Part shown: piece after piece, positions 1 to 12,554 of the stretch
How the letters are laid out: each line of letters starts with the position of its first letter
How positions within the stretch are numbered: position 1 is the stretch's first letter
DNA from: Progne subis subis
Taxonomy: Eukaryota; Chordata; Aves; Passeriformes; Hirundinidae
Assembly: GCA_022316685.1 (NCBI GenBank)
Contig: JAKJHU010000157.1
Coordinates: forward strand, 558,001 to 622,000
Reading direction: 5' to 3'
Length of the DNA: 64,000 nucleotides
The notes under the pieces: model-generated
What the model was told of the DNA's origin: nothing
What the model saw: the letters and a program-made list of their open reading frames with translations, nothing else
Database searches by the model: none
Made by a program: the position numbers and the translations under genes

Positions 1-99
1 TGTACTAAAAGGAAAAGTTAGATAAGGCCAGCTATCAGTGCCCACAACACTTCATTCTATTTTATTCCTGGTTTCTATGCAAATTTACTTTTAATAGTC

Positions 100-237
100 C
101 TATTCAGCTACAATTTCTAGCTGGATCCTTCCCAGCACATGAGACACTGAAGACAGCTGCTGAACCTGCATCCATTCGGGTGTCTGCCGAGCTGCCGCAG
201 CAGGCGGCGCGTACTGCGAGTGCATCTCTGCAGCTGG
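100..237 (-). other. Possible minus-strand terminal coding exon, unidentified
   Basis: The minus strand has acceptor-like CAG sites (238-240, 228-230) after a pyrimidine-rich stretch. An open frame then runs 41 codons from the Met at 225, starting MHSQYAPPAAAARQ and ending LGRIQLEIVAE before TAG at 100-102. An ATTAAA follows at 90-95 and an AATAAA at 61-66. CpG content is high for this neighbourhood. I do not recognise the protein. It could be a last exon of an alternative host transcript, a retropseudogene fragment, or chance. Confidence 0.3.
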
Positions 238-504
238 CTGCAGGATGAAGCACGGGCACCAGCAATCTAGAGTTGCTGATACAAAGAGACGACAGATGGC
301 CCTTAACCCTTCCCTCAAGTCTTCTCCTAGTCTCAAGGACAGGGAACGCAGCACACAGGGACACTACATATAGCTAAAAGGTTTAGGCAGATGCTGCCTA
401 GGCTTACAGTGAGTTGTCAGTATCAGAGCGTATTGCTAGAAGTCTTTAATACAACTTTAGATGAACTAATGAAGAAAAATGCTGGAAGGACAAGAATCAC
501 ACCT

Positions 505-570
505 CTTTGACTGGGAAAGGACCTCTGGAGATCATCTGGTCCAACCTGCCTGGCAGGGCAGGGCAGGGCT
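505..570 (-). mobile_element. CR1 LINE 3' end, first part (split by LTR)
   Basis: The plus strand reads as the reverse complement of an avian CR1 3' end (GGAAAGGACCTCTGGAGATC, then TCCAACCTGCC). The match stops at 570, where an LTR-like insert begins, and the CR1 resumes at about 1014. Confidence 0.75.
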
Positions 571-1013
571 TGTTGTGATGCCTTAGGAAGGCTGACCTGA
601 AACAGAGACTTGACAGAGCTAGAGAATAAAATAAGTATTTATTGAAAGGCCTTTAGGATATAGCTTGGGCAGGACAAGAACCTGGCCAGGGCTACACTGG
701 ACTTAAAATGATCACAAAATGGCTGGCCAGTCACAAGGTCTCACATTTTTCTAAGTTGTGGTCCATTTGCATATTGGAGTTTAATTGTCCAGTTACAGCT
801 TCAGGTTGTGAGGTCTCATCCTTCTTGTTCTTCCCTTCAGTCCACTGTTGTTTATGCGGGCCTGGAAGTTGTCCTTGGTCTTCAGCAGGAAAAGGATTTG
901 TTTTGTCTACGTACTCTGTGAAGAGAGCTCACCAGCATTTAATGTGAGGCTCAGAAGTGCACCCCTAGGCAGCACAGAATCTGAAAATATGAAAGCTAAA
1001 CCTTAAGGCATCA
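571..1013 (-). mobile_element. LTR-like element (solo LTR) inserted in CR1
   Basis: This 443-bp block interrupts a CR1 and has inverted ends: TGTTGTGATGCCTTA at the left, TAAGGCATCA at the right. Read on the minus strand it starts TG and ends CA. It carries an octamer ATGCAAAT, a TATA-like CTATATCC and CAATAAATAC, the expected order for U3-R-U5. It looks like a common avian ERV solo LTR. No clean target-site duplication was seen, and about 10 bp of CR1 seem missing at the junction. Confidence 0.65.
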
Positions 1014-1345
1014 GTTGCCCTAGACCACGTCCAAGCAGCTTTTGAACATCTCTAATGGTGAAGATTCCACAATCCCCCTGGGCAAACCTGTCCCTGCTCA
1101 CGCCCACAGTAAAGGAGTTTCCCTGTATGTTCTGATGGGGTCTCCTGCGTGCTCACTGCCCCTGTGCAGCCCGGCTCTGGCTTCTTTACAACCTCCCTCC
1201 AGGTATTTACACACATCAACTCCTCTGGAGCCTTTTCTTCTCCAGGCTGAACAGTCCCAGCTTTCCTTACAGCAGAGATGTTCCAGTACCTTCACCTCCT
1301 ACTGGCCCTTGCCAGACTCCTCGAGTTTCTCAGGGTGCTACAAAT
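1014..1345 (-). mobile_element. CR1 LINE, second part
   Basis: This continues the CR1 reverse complement after the LTR-like insert: GTTGCCCTAGACCACGTCC, then a diverged match to the usual 'TCTCCAAGGATGGAGATTCC' segment, then TTCTCCAGGCTGAACAGTCC at about 1238-1257. The 175-codon open frame across this stretch is a by-product of the repeat. Similarity fades after about 1345. Confidence 0.75.
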
Positions 1346-4260
1346 TTCCAAGCCCACCAGCTCATTCTGTGTCTCCAACTCCCAGCCACACCAGCACGTT
1401 CAGGCTACAGAGATTTCTGGATCCAGCTTCCTCAAGGTCCCACTCTTCCCAACAGAGAGAACAGCACCACGCAGGACCAGAGAAGGGCCATGCTGGAGAC
1501 CTTTGCAATTGGGATCTGTGGGGGCAATGTGTGAATCACCACAAAAAACTCTATTTTTGCTTTTTTTAATATTGATCCCGTTTATTCCTGTTGGGAAAAC
1601 TGGTATTCACTTTCAATTGCCTCCTCAGATTCAGATCAATATAGCACTGACATCAGACAGTATTTATCTGGTCACATATGGGTCATAACCATGAAGACCA
1701 GACAGTGAAAGGACAGCACAGTACACAGAAATAATCCAAACCTGAATTTCAAATGTCACCAGTCTTTTGTATTCTGCTTTTTAGCGTATTTGAACATTTT
1801 TCAAGCACTTCATACAGGCAATGTATAGGAAAAACTAGATTTTAGGGATACTGCAGCAGTTCTAGCTGCTTGTCAGAAATCAAGGAACTCTATGTCCATC
1901 TCTTATTTAGTGAGTAAGTTCAGGTATTCCAATTATTCTGACTATAATGGGGAGGTTATCTTCATTTACACATAATCCTGTCACTTCACAATAATCTCTT
2001 ACCGATTCCCTTGATTTTCAAAATAAGACATGAACAAAATTTTTGTCTCAATGACAAAAAAAAAAAAGTGAATCTGTTTAAATATGCTAATTCAAAGTGA
2101 ACCAAAACTGTCTCCTTGGCACCTCTGGCATTCCTGCCAATGAGCAATAGAAAAGGGAAAATCAATTACTTCCCATCCCAAAAGAAACAAGGAAGAACCA
2201 TGAAACATATAAACCAACTGCTTTCATCATCATAAGATGCAATTAAACTCATTTCAGTATAGACCCTTCCAGGCAAGGAAGAGTAAAGCAAAGTTGCAAC
2301 AATAAAATGAAAACAAACCACAAAGAAACACTAATCCCATCATGTAAAGGATACTTCTGAAAAAACACAATGAGACAGTGCTTGTTTTTAACTCTACAGA
2401 AGCACCTTCCATGCATCTGCAGTCGTAACATGGCTCATTTATGTAACTCGGGATGTTAAAAGCTACATTAAAAGCCAGGAACCATGGACCTTTTAGTACA
2501 TTTACTTTACTTACTAGTTTACTGCCCAAGAAAAGCCCCACAGCTGGACTGAAGTGTATTTTTCTATGATATTTTTCAAGGGTAACAATCAATTAAATGC
2601 AATTTTATGATTTGGGGGTTTTGGTTATTGTATTTCTAAGTCATTACATTTAGCAGAAAGAATATTCCTTCCCCATCTGTTAAATAAGGTTGTATCCACC
2701 GCCAGTTAAGTCTCATGCACCAGGTTGCACTCCAAAGTCTTCCAAAACTCACATGGAAAAAATCTCCAGGAAATTAAACTGACTTAGCAACTTCCACATC
2801 ACCGTACCCTTTTCACCTGCAGGAACATCCAGGATGTGACTGGCAAAAGGCAGAAGCTGTAACAAAACGCGCATCCTGTTATCAGGAATGACAGGAAACT
2901 GGAAAGGCACAAAGGGGATCTCCTACATGGCTCAGCAGGGCTGGCTGGAAAGAAACTTGAACCTCCTGAGGCCTTCTTCAAACTGTCAACATAAATGACT
3001 CCTCATAAATCAGGAGAGATCAAGGTAAGCTACAGAGACAAGGTTACAATGAGGGGATGAGTCGTTGGTTTGTGAAACCCTGATCGCGTTTTTCCTTGTC
3101 CTCTCTTTTCCCTTTTGGATTTCTAGACAAAATACTTCTCTTGAAATTTTGTTACTGGATGCTATGTATATTTGCCTGAAGTGAAAGAGAGGCTCCAATC
3201 TGTGCTTAAATGACCTTAAGTGCTCCACAAATGTGATTATGGTCAACAGCAAACGAGAAAAAAGTTCTGTTGGACTCTCACTGTGCCAAGGAGTCAGTGA
3301 GCAGGGAGCACCAAGGAGGGACTGAAATACAGGACAGAAAAAAATCTGAAGTAAGGAGAGAGGGAAAGAGAATCAAAAAGAAAGGGATACAAATGAGAAG
3401 AAGAGGTGGTGAAATGGAGAGGGCCAAGAAGAAATAAAACAAGATAAAGGATGGGAGATGAAGGAAGTACCAGACAGATTGCATTTAGTTCCCACTGATT
3501 CATAAAAGGAATGAATCAAATAACTTCATTTAAATCCATGAAAATTAGTTTTGGTTTTACACTATGCAAGCTATAGAACTTTATAAAACCCAGCACTGGG
3601 TCATGTTTCCATCATTCTCTCTAACAAGCTTTGCTCTATTTGCATTGTGCTTCCCCATCGTGTTTCTTAATTGACTCTTTAAGATCTCACTTGGTTCCAA
3701 TGTGTAATTCCTTATCTGTGTGACCTTCACTCCCTCCCACTTCCCTTACAGGGCTTTAATGGCTTATTTGCCACTTTTACCACCGTGGACAACTGGTACC
3801 TCACAAAGTGAAGGAAATAGTAATTGGAAGAACTATTTAAAAGTGTATAAATGCATACCAGGGAAAATTACAAATAGAGATAGCTTTCTACTACCTCTGA
3901 AACCACACTTCGGTAACATCACATTCATTGATACATCTATTTCCATCCATTTATATGTAATTAAATGACACTTCCATGTAATCAGTATTTGTGAGTCGCA
4001 CGTGGTTTATATTTCTTGTATCTTCAGAGGCTGTTCTTTCTGGAAAAGTGAACAGTCTTTCAGTATCTACGCATTTACAGACTAATGGACTATATTACTT
4101 TGGGTCACTTGGCTTATAAAAATGAGATCCACACAAGAACATTAGAACAATAACTATGAAAAGTTCAACTGAGAACATAAAAAACAATTTATTGTGTTCT
4201 CTTTTATTATTTAGTGCTGATTTCAAACTGAAATCTGTCTGTCACTGTGGTCTGTCAGTG
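1346..4260. other. Noncoding stretch, nothing supported
   Basis: AT-rich sequence with short A/T runs and a purine-rich patch at about 3300-3430. I saw no exon with paired splice sites, no RNA gene and no clear transposon. Confidence 0.6.
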
Positions 4261-4261
4261 G

Positions 4262-4341
4262 CATTACAGCCCTTGTAGCGCAAGGCAAGAATTGATGACC
4301 CTTGTGGGTCCCTTCCAAATCAGGTGATTCTAGGATAGGTT
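4262..4341 (+). mobile_element. CR1 LINE 3' tail
   Basis: The segment matches the sense CR1 3' end, with TTGATGACCCTTGTGGGTCC followed by CTTCCAAATCAG and a decayed GATTCTA tail. It is heavily 5'-truncated. Confidence 0.7.
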
Positions 4342-5067
4342 TGTAAGAGTGTGTACATCACCATTTTCAAGAAGCACATAGCATGGCCAAAGGATTAAGG
4401 AAGTCCCGAAGAAGATCACATGATACTCAAATACATTCTGTTCCCAATGGCAAAGTGGGGAGAAAACTACTTTACAATTTTATTGTTATTGCCGACATAT
4501 GCAAGCAAGTTAATAATAATAAAAAAGTACCAACAAGCAGGAGAGCTGACACCCTTTCCTTAAAATATGATGTGCATCTAAATTAAGATACTAACAACCC
4601 CATGTACCAAATCTGTGAAATCGGGACTCTCCTGTCATAGACTGTGGCAGACTGGCCAGACCTCATCTTGGAAATACCTTCACCTCAGGTCAGGAGGAAA
4701 AAGCTGCCAAGGAGCTCAGTTCAGTGGAAGGAAAGATCTCTCCTCATTCAAGGGATCTCATATTTGATACTGGCTGCATGTGCTGCTGGCAGTTGCTGAA
4801 ACTTTAGTTCACGCGTTAAGAAACAGTGAAAAAAAATTTCAAAACCCACAAAAATGGTATTACGTCTTCATAAGGACTGCAACACAGCTATCCCACTACA
4901 TCATTGTAATAAAAGCTGATCTTTGGAGCAGAAGGATGATAAAGCTGCAGAACCCATTGTGACTGGCATCTCATTTCGCTGCCTTACACGGGATGCATCC
5001 AGTGCTTTTCAGGGTATAAAGAGCATCTGAAAAACACCCTTGATAACATGCCTTAACTTTTGGTCAG
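4342..5067. other. Noncoding stretch, nothing supported
   Basis: No recognisable gene, RNA or repeat. The small open frames here show no family resemblance. Confidence 0.6.
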
Positions 5068-5145
5068 CCCTGAGGTATTTAGTTGGACTGGGTGATTGTT
5101 GTAGGTCCCTTCCAACCAAACCACTCCATTTCACTTTATTCTAAA
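5068..5145 (+). mobile_element. CR1 LINE 3' tail
   Basis: Sense CR1 3' end: TTGGACTGGGTGATTG, then GTAGGTCCCTTCCAACC. Only the last 80 bases or so survive. Confidence 0.7.
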
Positions 5146-7613
5146 ACTTCAAAGACACAATGTACTTCCACTCACTCCTCCCATCCTCCAATTCCTGTGT
5201 GGTACCTTCAGCAGAGCAGAGAGGATTCCAAATCACAGCAAACTCTCTGAGGGCACACAGCCCATACAAGCACAGAGGACATTTCTACCAACTTAGTGGG
5301 TCACAAACAGACCCCTGCTCAGGAAAGAATTAGACAAAATGAGCACCTTTCTTTTTGGATATGCTAATTACTGCGGGACAGCATTATGGTGAACATCTTT
5401 AATGTGCATTTCGGCATTGTGAACTTCCGCAAATTGTTTTATAACTATGATCCAAAAGGCAGGTGTATCTTGTCTAAGGAGCCATCTAAATGACTTTATT
5501 AAGATAATGAGTCTGGTTTTTGCAGGAACTGACAGAACAAACGTCGATCAAGGCATTAGCAGTATTGAGGCTCAACAGCAGTTTCACCTTCTCAGGAACA
5601 AGAAAGAAAAATAAATTTACTGTTACAGAAAGTAGGTTACAGCTTTTCATGGAGAGATTAAGCAGAGGGAAAAGATTAATATCCCATTATATAAATGTCT
5701 TACTAAGATAGAATATAAAATATGGAAAACATCAAAACTTGATAAAACCAGATCCGAGTCTAAATACAAAATGGTACGAAGTTTTCCATCAAGTACCTGC
5801 AGCTTTTTCTGCAATGAATCAGTGAGCATAAACACCCGTTTCTATTAACAGGAAAACCAAAATATGTGTGTCCAGGAAACAGCTGGGGTGTCTCAGCCTT
5901 CTTTCTGCTCTCCTACATGACAGTGCCCATTTACTCAAGTTTTCTTTTAATCAGGAAATATTTTATCACCAAAGATTCCGAAAGTATCCAACTTGATGCG
6001 CAATTGCTTACAAATTTGACATGAAACTAGGATATTCTATTCATAATGAAAATTTAAATGAAATAAATTACTATGTATGTCTCAGTGTAAGGTAGGGAGC
6101 TAATAATTTAACAGATAATGCTTGTTTTATAACTGAAAAAGCTTTTATCTAAGTTTTTCTAACCCAAATAAATCTCCCAAACACAGTGCCAAATTGGCTC
6201 AATCAGCAGTTAACAATAAAGTTCACAGCCTGTTATTTTTAGTTCAGCCTTGCTTTGTGTGATAGGAAAAAAGAAGAAATATAGAAGTTCAGTCTCAAGA
6301 TAGATTTTAAAATTATTTCTATAGTTTTCCTGAAGCTAAATTTGCTGTTTCAAAGCAAGTGGTAGAAAAATGATTTAAAAGCTCTGCCCAATCTGAGTAG
6401 CAGTGTCAGTTACATATCGAAAAATGGGATATTAAAGAGATAAGAAAATTGAAAAAAAAAAGAAAAATAAAAATGTGGCGAGGTAAGGTTCCAGATTTAA
6501 AACTCCAGGGATTGATCATATCTAAAATACAATGATTGTAATTTTAAAGTTGCCTTATATTACTTCATATACTCTAGTGTTTAAAGAGCTCATCACAAAT
6601 CTAAGTCGCGGGGAGAAAGATAAGAATTCTCAATTTCACCTGAAAGATGGCTTAAAATTGAGTATAGAGCAGATGGAGCCTTCACCTTTCCTCTGCTAGC
6701 ACACACAAGAATTGCAGTTCCACAATGTCCAGCAGACATTAACTGCATTTATTTCTCAGCTGACCTAGGGATAATCCCTTCATCCATGAAGCACAGTTTA
6801 GGTTGGGCTTTGAAGAGTTAAAACTCACAGCACCGACTGCCTCTAATTCTCAGGCCCATCCATAACCATCCATCTGCTCTTTTTGCCTGTATGTCCTTTA
6901 ACACATACAAACAAAATACTAATATCTAAAGTACTAACTTAAAAGCATTTGTTATTCCATTTGGAAATCATGTTATTCTTGTAATTCTTACGTCATCCAA
7001 AACACATCACATGTTGTAGCTTCACAGAAAAAATATACATAATGCATAAAAAGTCAAACAAAATAGCTTTTGCTTTGGATTTTTTCTCCCTGTGCACTGT
7101 TCCAAGAAAGCAATATACCACACTGCAAAAGGGCAATACAAGAAATTTGCAGAGGGGTCTTTTATCTGTCTTTAAAATTATCCATAACAAACAAATGCAA
7201 ACCTCATTAATAACTGACAGGATGATAGGAGTAACCTTGCAAGACAGAAAAGAACAGTGCTGGGAAGCCTCTGGGCAAGAATAAGGAAGAAAAATGCTCA
7301 GAAACTACACTAATGTGGGTTAAGATATCCTACATCATCACTCATCACTGACCATCATAGGTTGAAGCAGCAAGTCAGGTGTTTATAGCTGGCAGAAGTC
7401 TCTGTCTTCATGAAATAATATGAAAGTGATGACTGACACAAAAATATTACATCCAAAGTACACTGAACACACCTTAAATACAGACTAAAGTGCATTACTA
7501 GCACTGCAGGTGCAAAGCAAATGGATTTTTCACACCTATTTTCCAGTGGATAACCTAGGAATAGCCAATAGCTTTGGAGTTTTGAGAGAACAAACATGTA
7601 TTTCAGGAAGTTT

Positions 7614-7615
<2 letters not shown>
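5146..7615. other. Noncoding stretch, nothing supported
   Basis: AT-rich DNA with no supported gene or mobile element. Confidence 0.6.
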
Positions 7616-7646
<31 letters not shown>

Positions 7647-7671
7647 AAAAACAAAAAAAAAAACACAACCA
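7616..7671. repeat. A-rich simple repeat
   Basis: A run of roughly 28 A residues is followed by CAAAAA-type interruptions. Opposing open frames here merely encode poly-Lys and poly-Phe. No retrocopy body or target duplication was seen next to it. Confidence 0.9.
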
Positions 7672-10600
7672 CAAAAAACCCTCAAACCAACAGACCAGGC
7701 CCTTAAGTATTTAACTGTTAATTTGTAGGCCAATAGTTCTTTACGCTTCGTTAAGCTTAATTCTTATTTTCCAGCTGGCTCCCAGAAGAGAAGAAGAGCA
7801 GCTCTTACTGTGCTGCAATTACAGCCCGAGTGCTGGGAACACATGAAGCTGCTCAGAGGTTCCCACACATCACCTCGAAGAGAAAGGAGAAAGCCAAGAA
7901 AGGGATTTAATCCAGCTAGTCAAAATAAAATTGCATCCAGGAGTTGTCTAAAATCCACATTTTAAGGGGTTTTTAGAGAAAGCACTAAGGGATGACTGAC
8001 AGTTCTGCTGTTACTTTTTCTGGAATTTTGCAAGACCTCAAGGAGTGCCCGTAACATGAAAGTAATCTTTAAATTTCTAAGGAAAAAACTGCCATTATGG
8101 AAAAGAGTGAAGGTCCAACCTGCACAGCCACTCCCAAAAACTAAAGTTAACAGCTTGTAGAACTGTGTTTTACACTTTGGAACTGGTTCTGTGAAGCCAA
8201 ATGACGGCAATTTAAAAAGAAATGATAATCCTATTGGAAACTGAAGGGATTAAACATACTGAATATCACTTGGAGCCAAAGGAAAATGAAACTGTGCCTC
8301 GATTAGCCATCCCCTTCTGAAATGCTGCATCCCAGCACTGTACCAAGCACAGGGCTGCCCCTCCCCTTGGCTGAACATCCCACACGCTCCCCCCAGCCAG
8401 TACCAGCATTTATCTGATCACACACTGAACTCATCTAGGCCACAGCTACCCCAGAGCAAAATATATCATTAATTTCCATCCAGGTCAGCTCCCTGATGAC
8501 TCTTCCCAGCTGCTCACATGAGCCACAGTGGCAGCGGAAAAGCAGAGGAGGTGGGAGCGGTCAGCAGGGCAGGCCAGGGGCAGGACTGCCGCCATCCCAA
8601 TTTAGAGTAGCTGGAGCTCTCAAGGAACTCCCTCTCATCTTCACCAAAGCAGCAGTTCTGTGCCACTTCATATTTCATGGAGGAAAAAGTTTAAAGATTC
8701 TCTGCAACTTGGAAGTACTGGAAAGAACCAGGCACAGGAGCTGCTTCCCTAAACAAGAGCTCGGACGGGAGCTGGCACGATTCATTAGCAGCTGTGACAC
8801 AGACTCACCCAGATGACCTGTGCACCTACTTCTGCCATCTAAATATGTTCATGTATCTGTGTGTGTATCTCTGTGAAGAATTCTGTCTGCTGAAGCAGTG
8901 TAGGAATGGACATCTGTTATTAACAAAGAGACCAGGTTTGCTTGATTGGGAGCTCATTATCATCCCTTGGAGATTTCAGTGCCTCCCACCTTCATGCAGT
9001 GCTCCCTACAGTACTAGTTAGCTCTCTACTCAGGAAAGTTATCTGCATCTCTAGCAGCCAATCTTATTTTATTTTCCTCCCTTAACTAGTTTTTAATGTA
9101 TTCCAGTTTAATCACAGATGATATTTCTAACATATTTCTAAATGCAGCAGTAACATACTGTAGTATTTCTTTATCTTGAAAATGCATTGAAACCAACAAA
9201 CTTGAAGCTTTTTAAAAAAAAAAAAAATTACATGGTAACAAGTCAGGCACAGAAGATCAAACCTTGGCCAGACTCCTCTGCCAGGTAACTGAAGCCAAAA
9301 ATAAAAACCTCAGCTACAAAGAAATGGAGTCCAGCCAAGTTAATTTTGCACAAAGCCACACCAAACAAGAGGGCAATACACTGAGCAGGGAATTGGATTT
9401 CCAATCTCTCATCCTTTCTGTGAAACAATGCTGACAGCACAGATGGCACTGACTCAGTCCTAATCAAAACTAATGAAGTCGAACTTGATACACAACTCTT
9501 TAATGAGGAGAATGTATTTTTGTTTTCCCATCCATTTTGAAGCTATCACACAGCAATAAGATCATTTAGACAGCACAATAAATGCGCAGCATATTATAAC
9601 AGAGGTGGTATTCTGAGAACACCTGAGAAAGCTCATAGCAAATGATCAAATATGGAGACTGAATTTAATTGAATTGTAGGTAACTTTCCTGTCCCAATAT
9701 AAAGATCAATTGGTATTATAACATTAATCTTTAAACTAAGAAGTCTTGTTCAGTTTACTTTTAAAAGAAAGTTTACAAGGCAACACACTTAAAAAAAAAA
9801 TACCCTCATTAGCATTTAAATTCATATATGCACATACACAGGAAAAATTATGGTAATGACTTAGATGACATTTCACTTTGCTGGCAGCTACAGAATTAAA
9901 ATCTTCATGCTTGAGGGTCAGAGAGAAATGAGGAAAACCTAGAATAACTAAACAAATGTACTCCATCTAGATCACTATGTCAGTGCTACCTATAACTCAA
10001 AATGAAAAAAAAAATCTCTATTTTTATTGGGTTGTCTTTAATTCTTTTCAAAATAAAAAATCTAGACTATCTAGAGTATTTCATAACAAATAATGTTACC
10101 CCAAAGAAGACAGAATAAATGCATGGCTTACAGTAAAAAAAAAAAAAAATCAGTAACAGTACAATGGACTTTCAATTGTCAATAAGATGAAGCAAGAAAA
10201 TTCACCTCCAGCACAGATGAGGCACAGTGCATTACGCCTCCATTTTGAGTTATCGACAAGCCTGTGTCTGCAGTTCCATGTTATTCCACGAAAACACGGC
10301 TGTGCTGCTCTGGGCACCAAGGGAAGCACCGGGAGGCTCTGGCACAACAGCACCAGCACCCAGCTTGGCACCTGGCAAGCACCTGCACAGCACTGGAAAG
10401 GCAGGAGTAGCTGGAAGGTAAGGGAACTTTCCTTGGATAATACCAAACTTCAGGTCACCTCTCCTTATTCTTCCTCTTCGCAGGATTTTATCAGCTGGGC
10501 ACCTGGATCTGCAAGACTGCAGGCATCCAACTGCACAAGTCCGACAGCTGTGGTATGAAATGATTCTATGACATATTTCTTACAGCTTTTTATAAATGCG

Positions 10601-11200
10601 CCATCAAACCCCGAATCAACCATACACACATAGGTTAAACGCTGAAAAAAACCATGTTTCATCTGATCTAATTTTAAACAAAAACCAAAAACAAACAAAA
10701 CCTGAAACTTCATGATGGAACCAGTAAAATTAGTGATTTTAACCCTCCCCACCTCACTTAACTGTTGTGCAAATGAGTGAAAAGCACATTACAAAAGATT
10801 CTGCTAACGTAATAAAAACGGCCCGTTAGCATTTTCATTAATTATCTTCATAAATATATATTGGGCCTTGCAATTAAAATTCCGTGTGCCTGAGTTGCCA
10901 TGGCAGCACAACTTCCACAGCACAATAAATTCTTGCAGCTCAGCCAGGGCCAAGGCTACAAAGCTGGAGGCAGGCTGGATTTGGAACATTTCGGGGCAAC
11001 CAGTGGAGACAGGGCAGAGATTATGAGGAAAAAATAGCTTCCACCGGATAGAAAATGCAGGAATCGATATTAAGCGAGCCTTCGGCGTTTCCAGGGTAAC
11101 TCCTGAGGAATGCAAATTCCGAGTTCTTTTTCTTTTTTCCCCCCTCATCTGAAATTGCTTTCCTGGTGCCCTAATAGCTAAAAAAACCCCTGCCAGACTC
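7672..11200. other. Noncoding stretch, mostly unremarkable
   Basis: No supported gene. GC rises modestly at 8300-8800, 10200-10550 and 10870-11200. A 153-codon minus-strand frame (10804-11265) has no recognisable domain. Confidence 0.55.
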
Positions 11201-11362
11201 TTTGGGCAGCACTCACCTTGGGCAGCCCGGCTGGAGCTATAAATAGCGCTGCTGCCATCTGCCACCCGATGCTACACTATCCCTTGCCGCTGGCGCTGCC
11301 AGCCGATGGCCGGACCTTTCGCCAGGTCTGCAGAACCACACCACCAGGCACAGATAATGAGG
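11201..11362. promoter_or_regulatory. TATA/MEF2-like box flanked by outward-facing splice donors
   Basis: CTATAAATAG at 11237-11246 fits both a TATA box and the MEF2 consensus. About 115 bp downstream on the plus strand is ATGAG|GTGAGC. On the minus strand CAAG|GTGAGT lies at 11220-11211, a full-consensus donor. The three minus frames between an upstream acceptor-like TTCTGCAG and this donor all contain stops, so any exon there is noncoding. Function is inferred only. Confidence 0.25.
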
Positions 11363-12040
11363 TGAGCAGCAAACATGGGACCACTGTAATTAACTGCTGC
11401 TTTGGTAGTCACTACTGTAAAGCAACAGGAAGAACGCTAATAGAATCTGTAGAAGTACAATTAATAATACCGTGTGTGCGGGCGCTTTTCTTACCGTAGA
11501 GTTCAGCCACTGTTCCTCACAACTGACACCATCCTTGCTTTCAGTTTCATAGAAGTAAATAACAGGTAAAAATAAACCTCAAATATCAACTGCAGTAGCC
11601 AAAAATAATCCACCTGGGGAGCCAAATCTAATGTTCTGAGTGAGTCAGCACCAAGAAACTGGAGCAAGTTGAGAGACCGGGGTTTGCCCTCTCCTGCCCT
11701 GTCCACCATCCCCACAGCAGCACAGACACTGGGGCAGACCCTGTCACTGCTGCTGCAAGACAAAAGATGACAGGAAAGCATCTTTTCCCTTCCACAGTAA
11801 CCCAGACAGCTTGGAATTTCAGAAGCAACCCTCTCGCTGTTGGCATGTCTGTGGTTCAACAGCTTTCATGTAAAGCTTATCCCGGGGACAAATGGGACCC
11901 CTCTGAGCATGTGTGACCACCACAGCTGAGAAACACCTGATTTCCCTGGTGAAATACACTGCACTGAAGTTGACTACAAAATTATTGTCTGGTACTGCCA
12001 AATAACATTGATAATTTGGGAAAAAAACCCATTGTATTGG
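11363..12040. other. Noncoding stretch, nothing supported
   Basis: No recognisable gene or repeat. Confidence 0.55.
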
Positions 12041-12168
12041 AAGTGTTCAAGGCCATGTTGGACAAACGGGTCTAGTGGAAGATGTTCCTACCCATGGCAG
12101 GGAGCTGGAACCAGATGAGTTTCAAGGTCCTTTCCAAACCAATTCCTTCCATGGTTCTATGACAGTTG
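12041..12168 (+). mobile_element. CR1 LINE 3' end
   Basis: Sense CR1 3' end: GTGTTCAAGGCCATGTTGGA, then a GGTCCTTTCCAAACC segment and a terminal GGTTCTATGACAG. Confidence 0.85.
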
Positions 12169-12177
12169 ATCTCATTT

Positions 12178-12205
12178 CCCCCCCCCCCCCCCCCCCCCCC
12201 CCCCC
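12178..12205. repeat. Homopolymer of 28 C residues
   Basis: An uninterrupted C run lies just after a CR1 tail. Length is likely to be polymorphic or misassembled. The G-rich complement could form quadruplexes. Confidence 0.95.
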
Positions 12206-12554
12206 TTGATTAAATACTTTGGGGCTCGATTCTGTTCTCACTGTGGCCAGAGGCAGAACTGTTACGCTATGGCCACACTGTTCATAAATAAAAGTCATAT
12301 CTACATAAAAATTTTGACATAATCATTCTGAAATTATATAAAAATCAGCAATGCATTTCTTATACTTCTATATCTATCCTTGTAGAGTTGCAATCAACTG
12401 ACTCAGAAAAAGCACACATTGTTTAATATTTTTAAATGGTGTGGTTCTGAGTACATTGGCTTCCCCAATATTCATGACGCTTTAAACATCAATATCAATC
12501 TCTTGTTTCTCTGCTTGCTCCTCTGTTCATCCCATACTGCAGACCACGGGTAAT

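Noticed and set aside
1042..1569. 175-codon plus-strand frame
   Set aside because: Most of it is the antisense of a CR1 fragment.
7510..7733. Poly-Lys / poly-Phe frames and a possible retrocopy tail
   Set aside because: A simple A-rich repeat; no processed gene body or target duplication next to it.
10804..11265. 153-codon minus-strand frame
   Set aside because: No domain or family resemblance, and no promoter or exon pattern that fits its frame.
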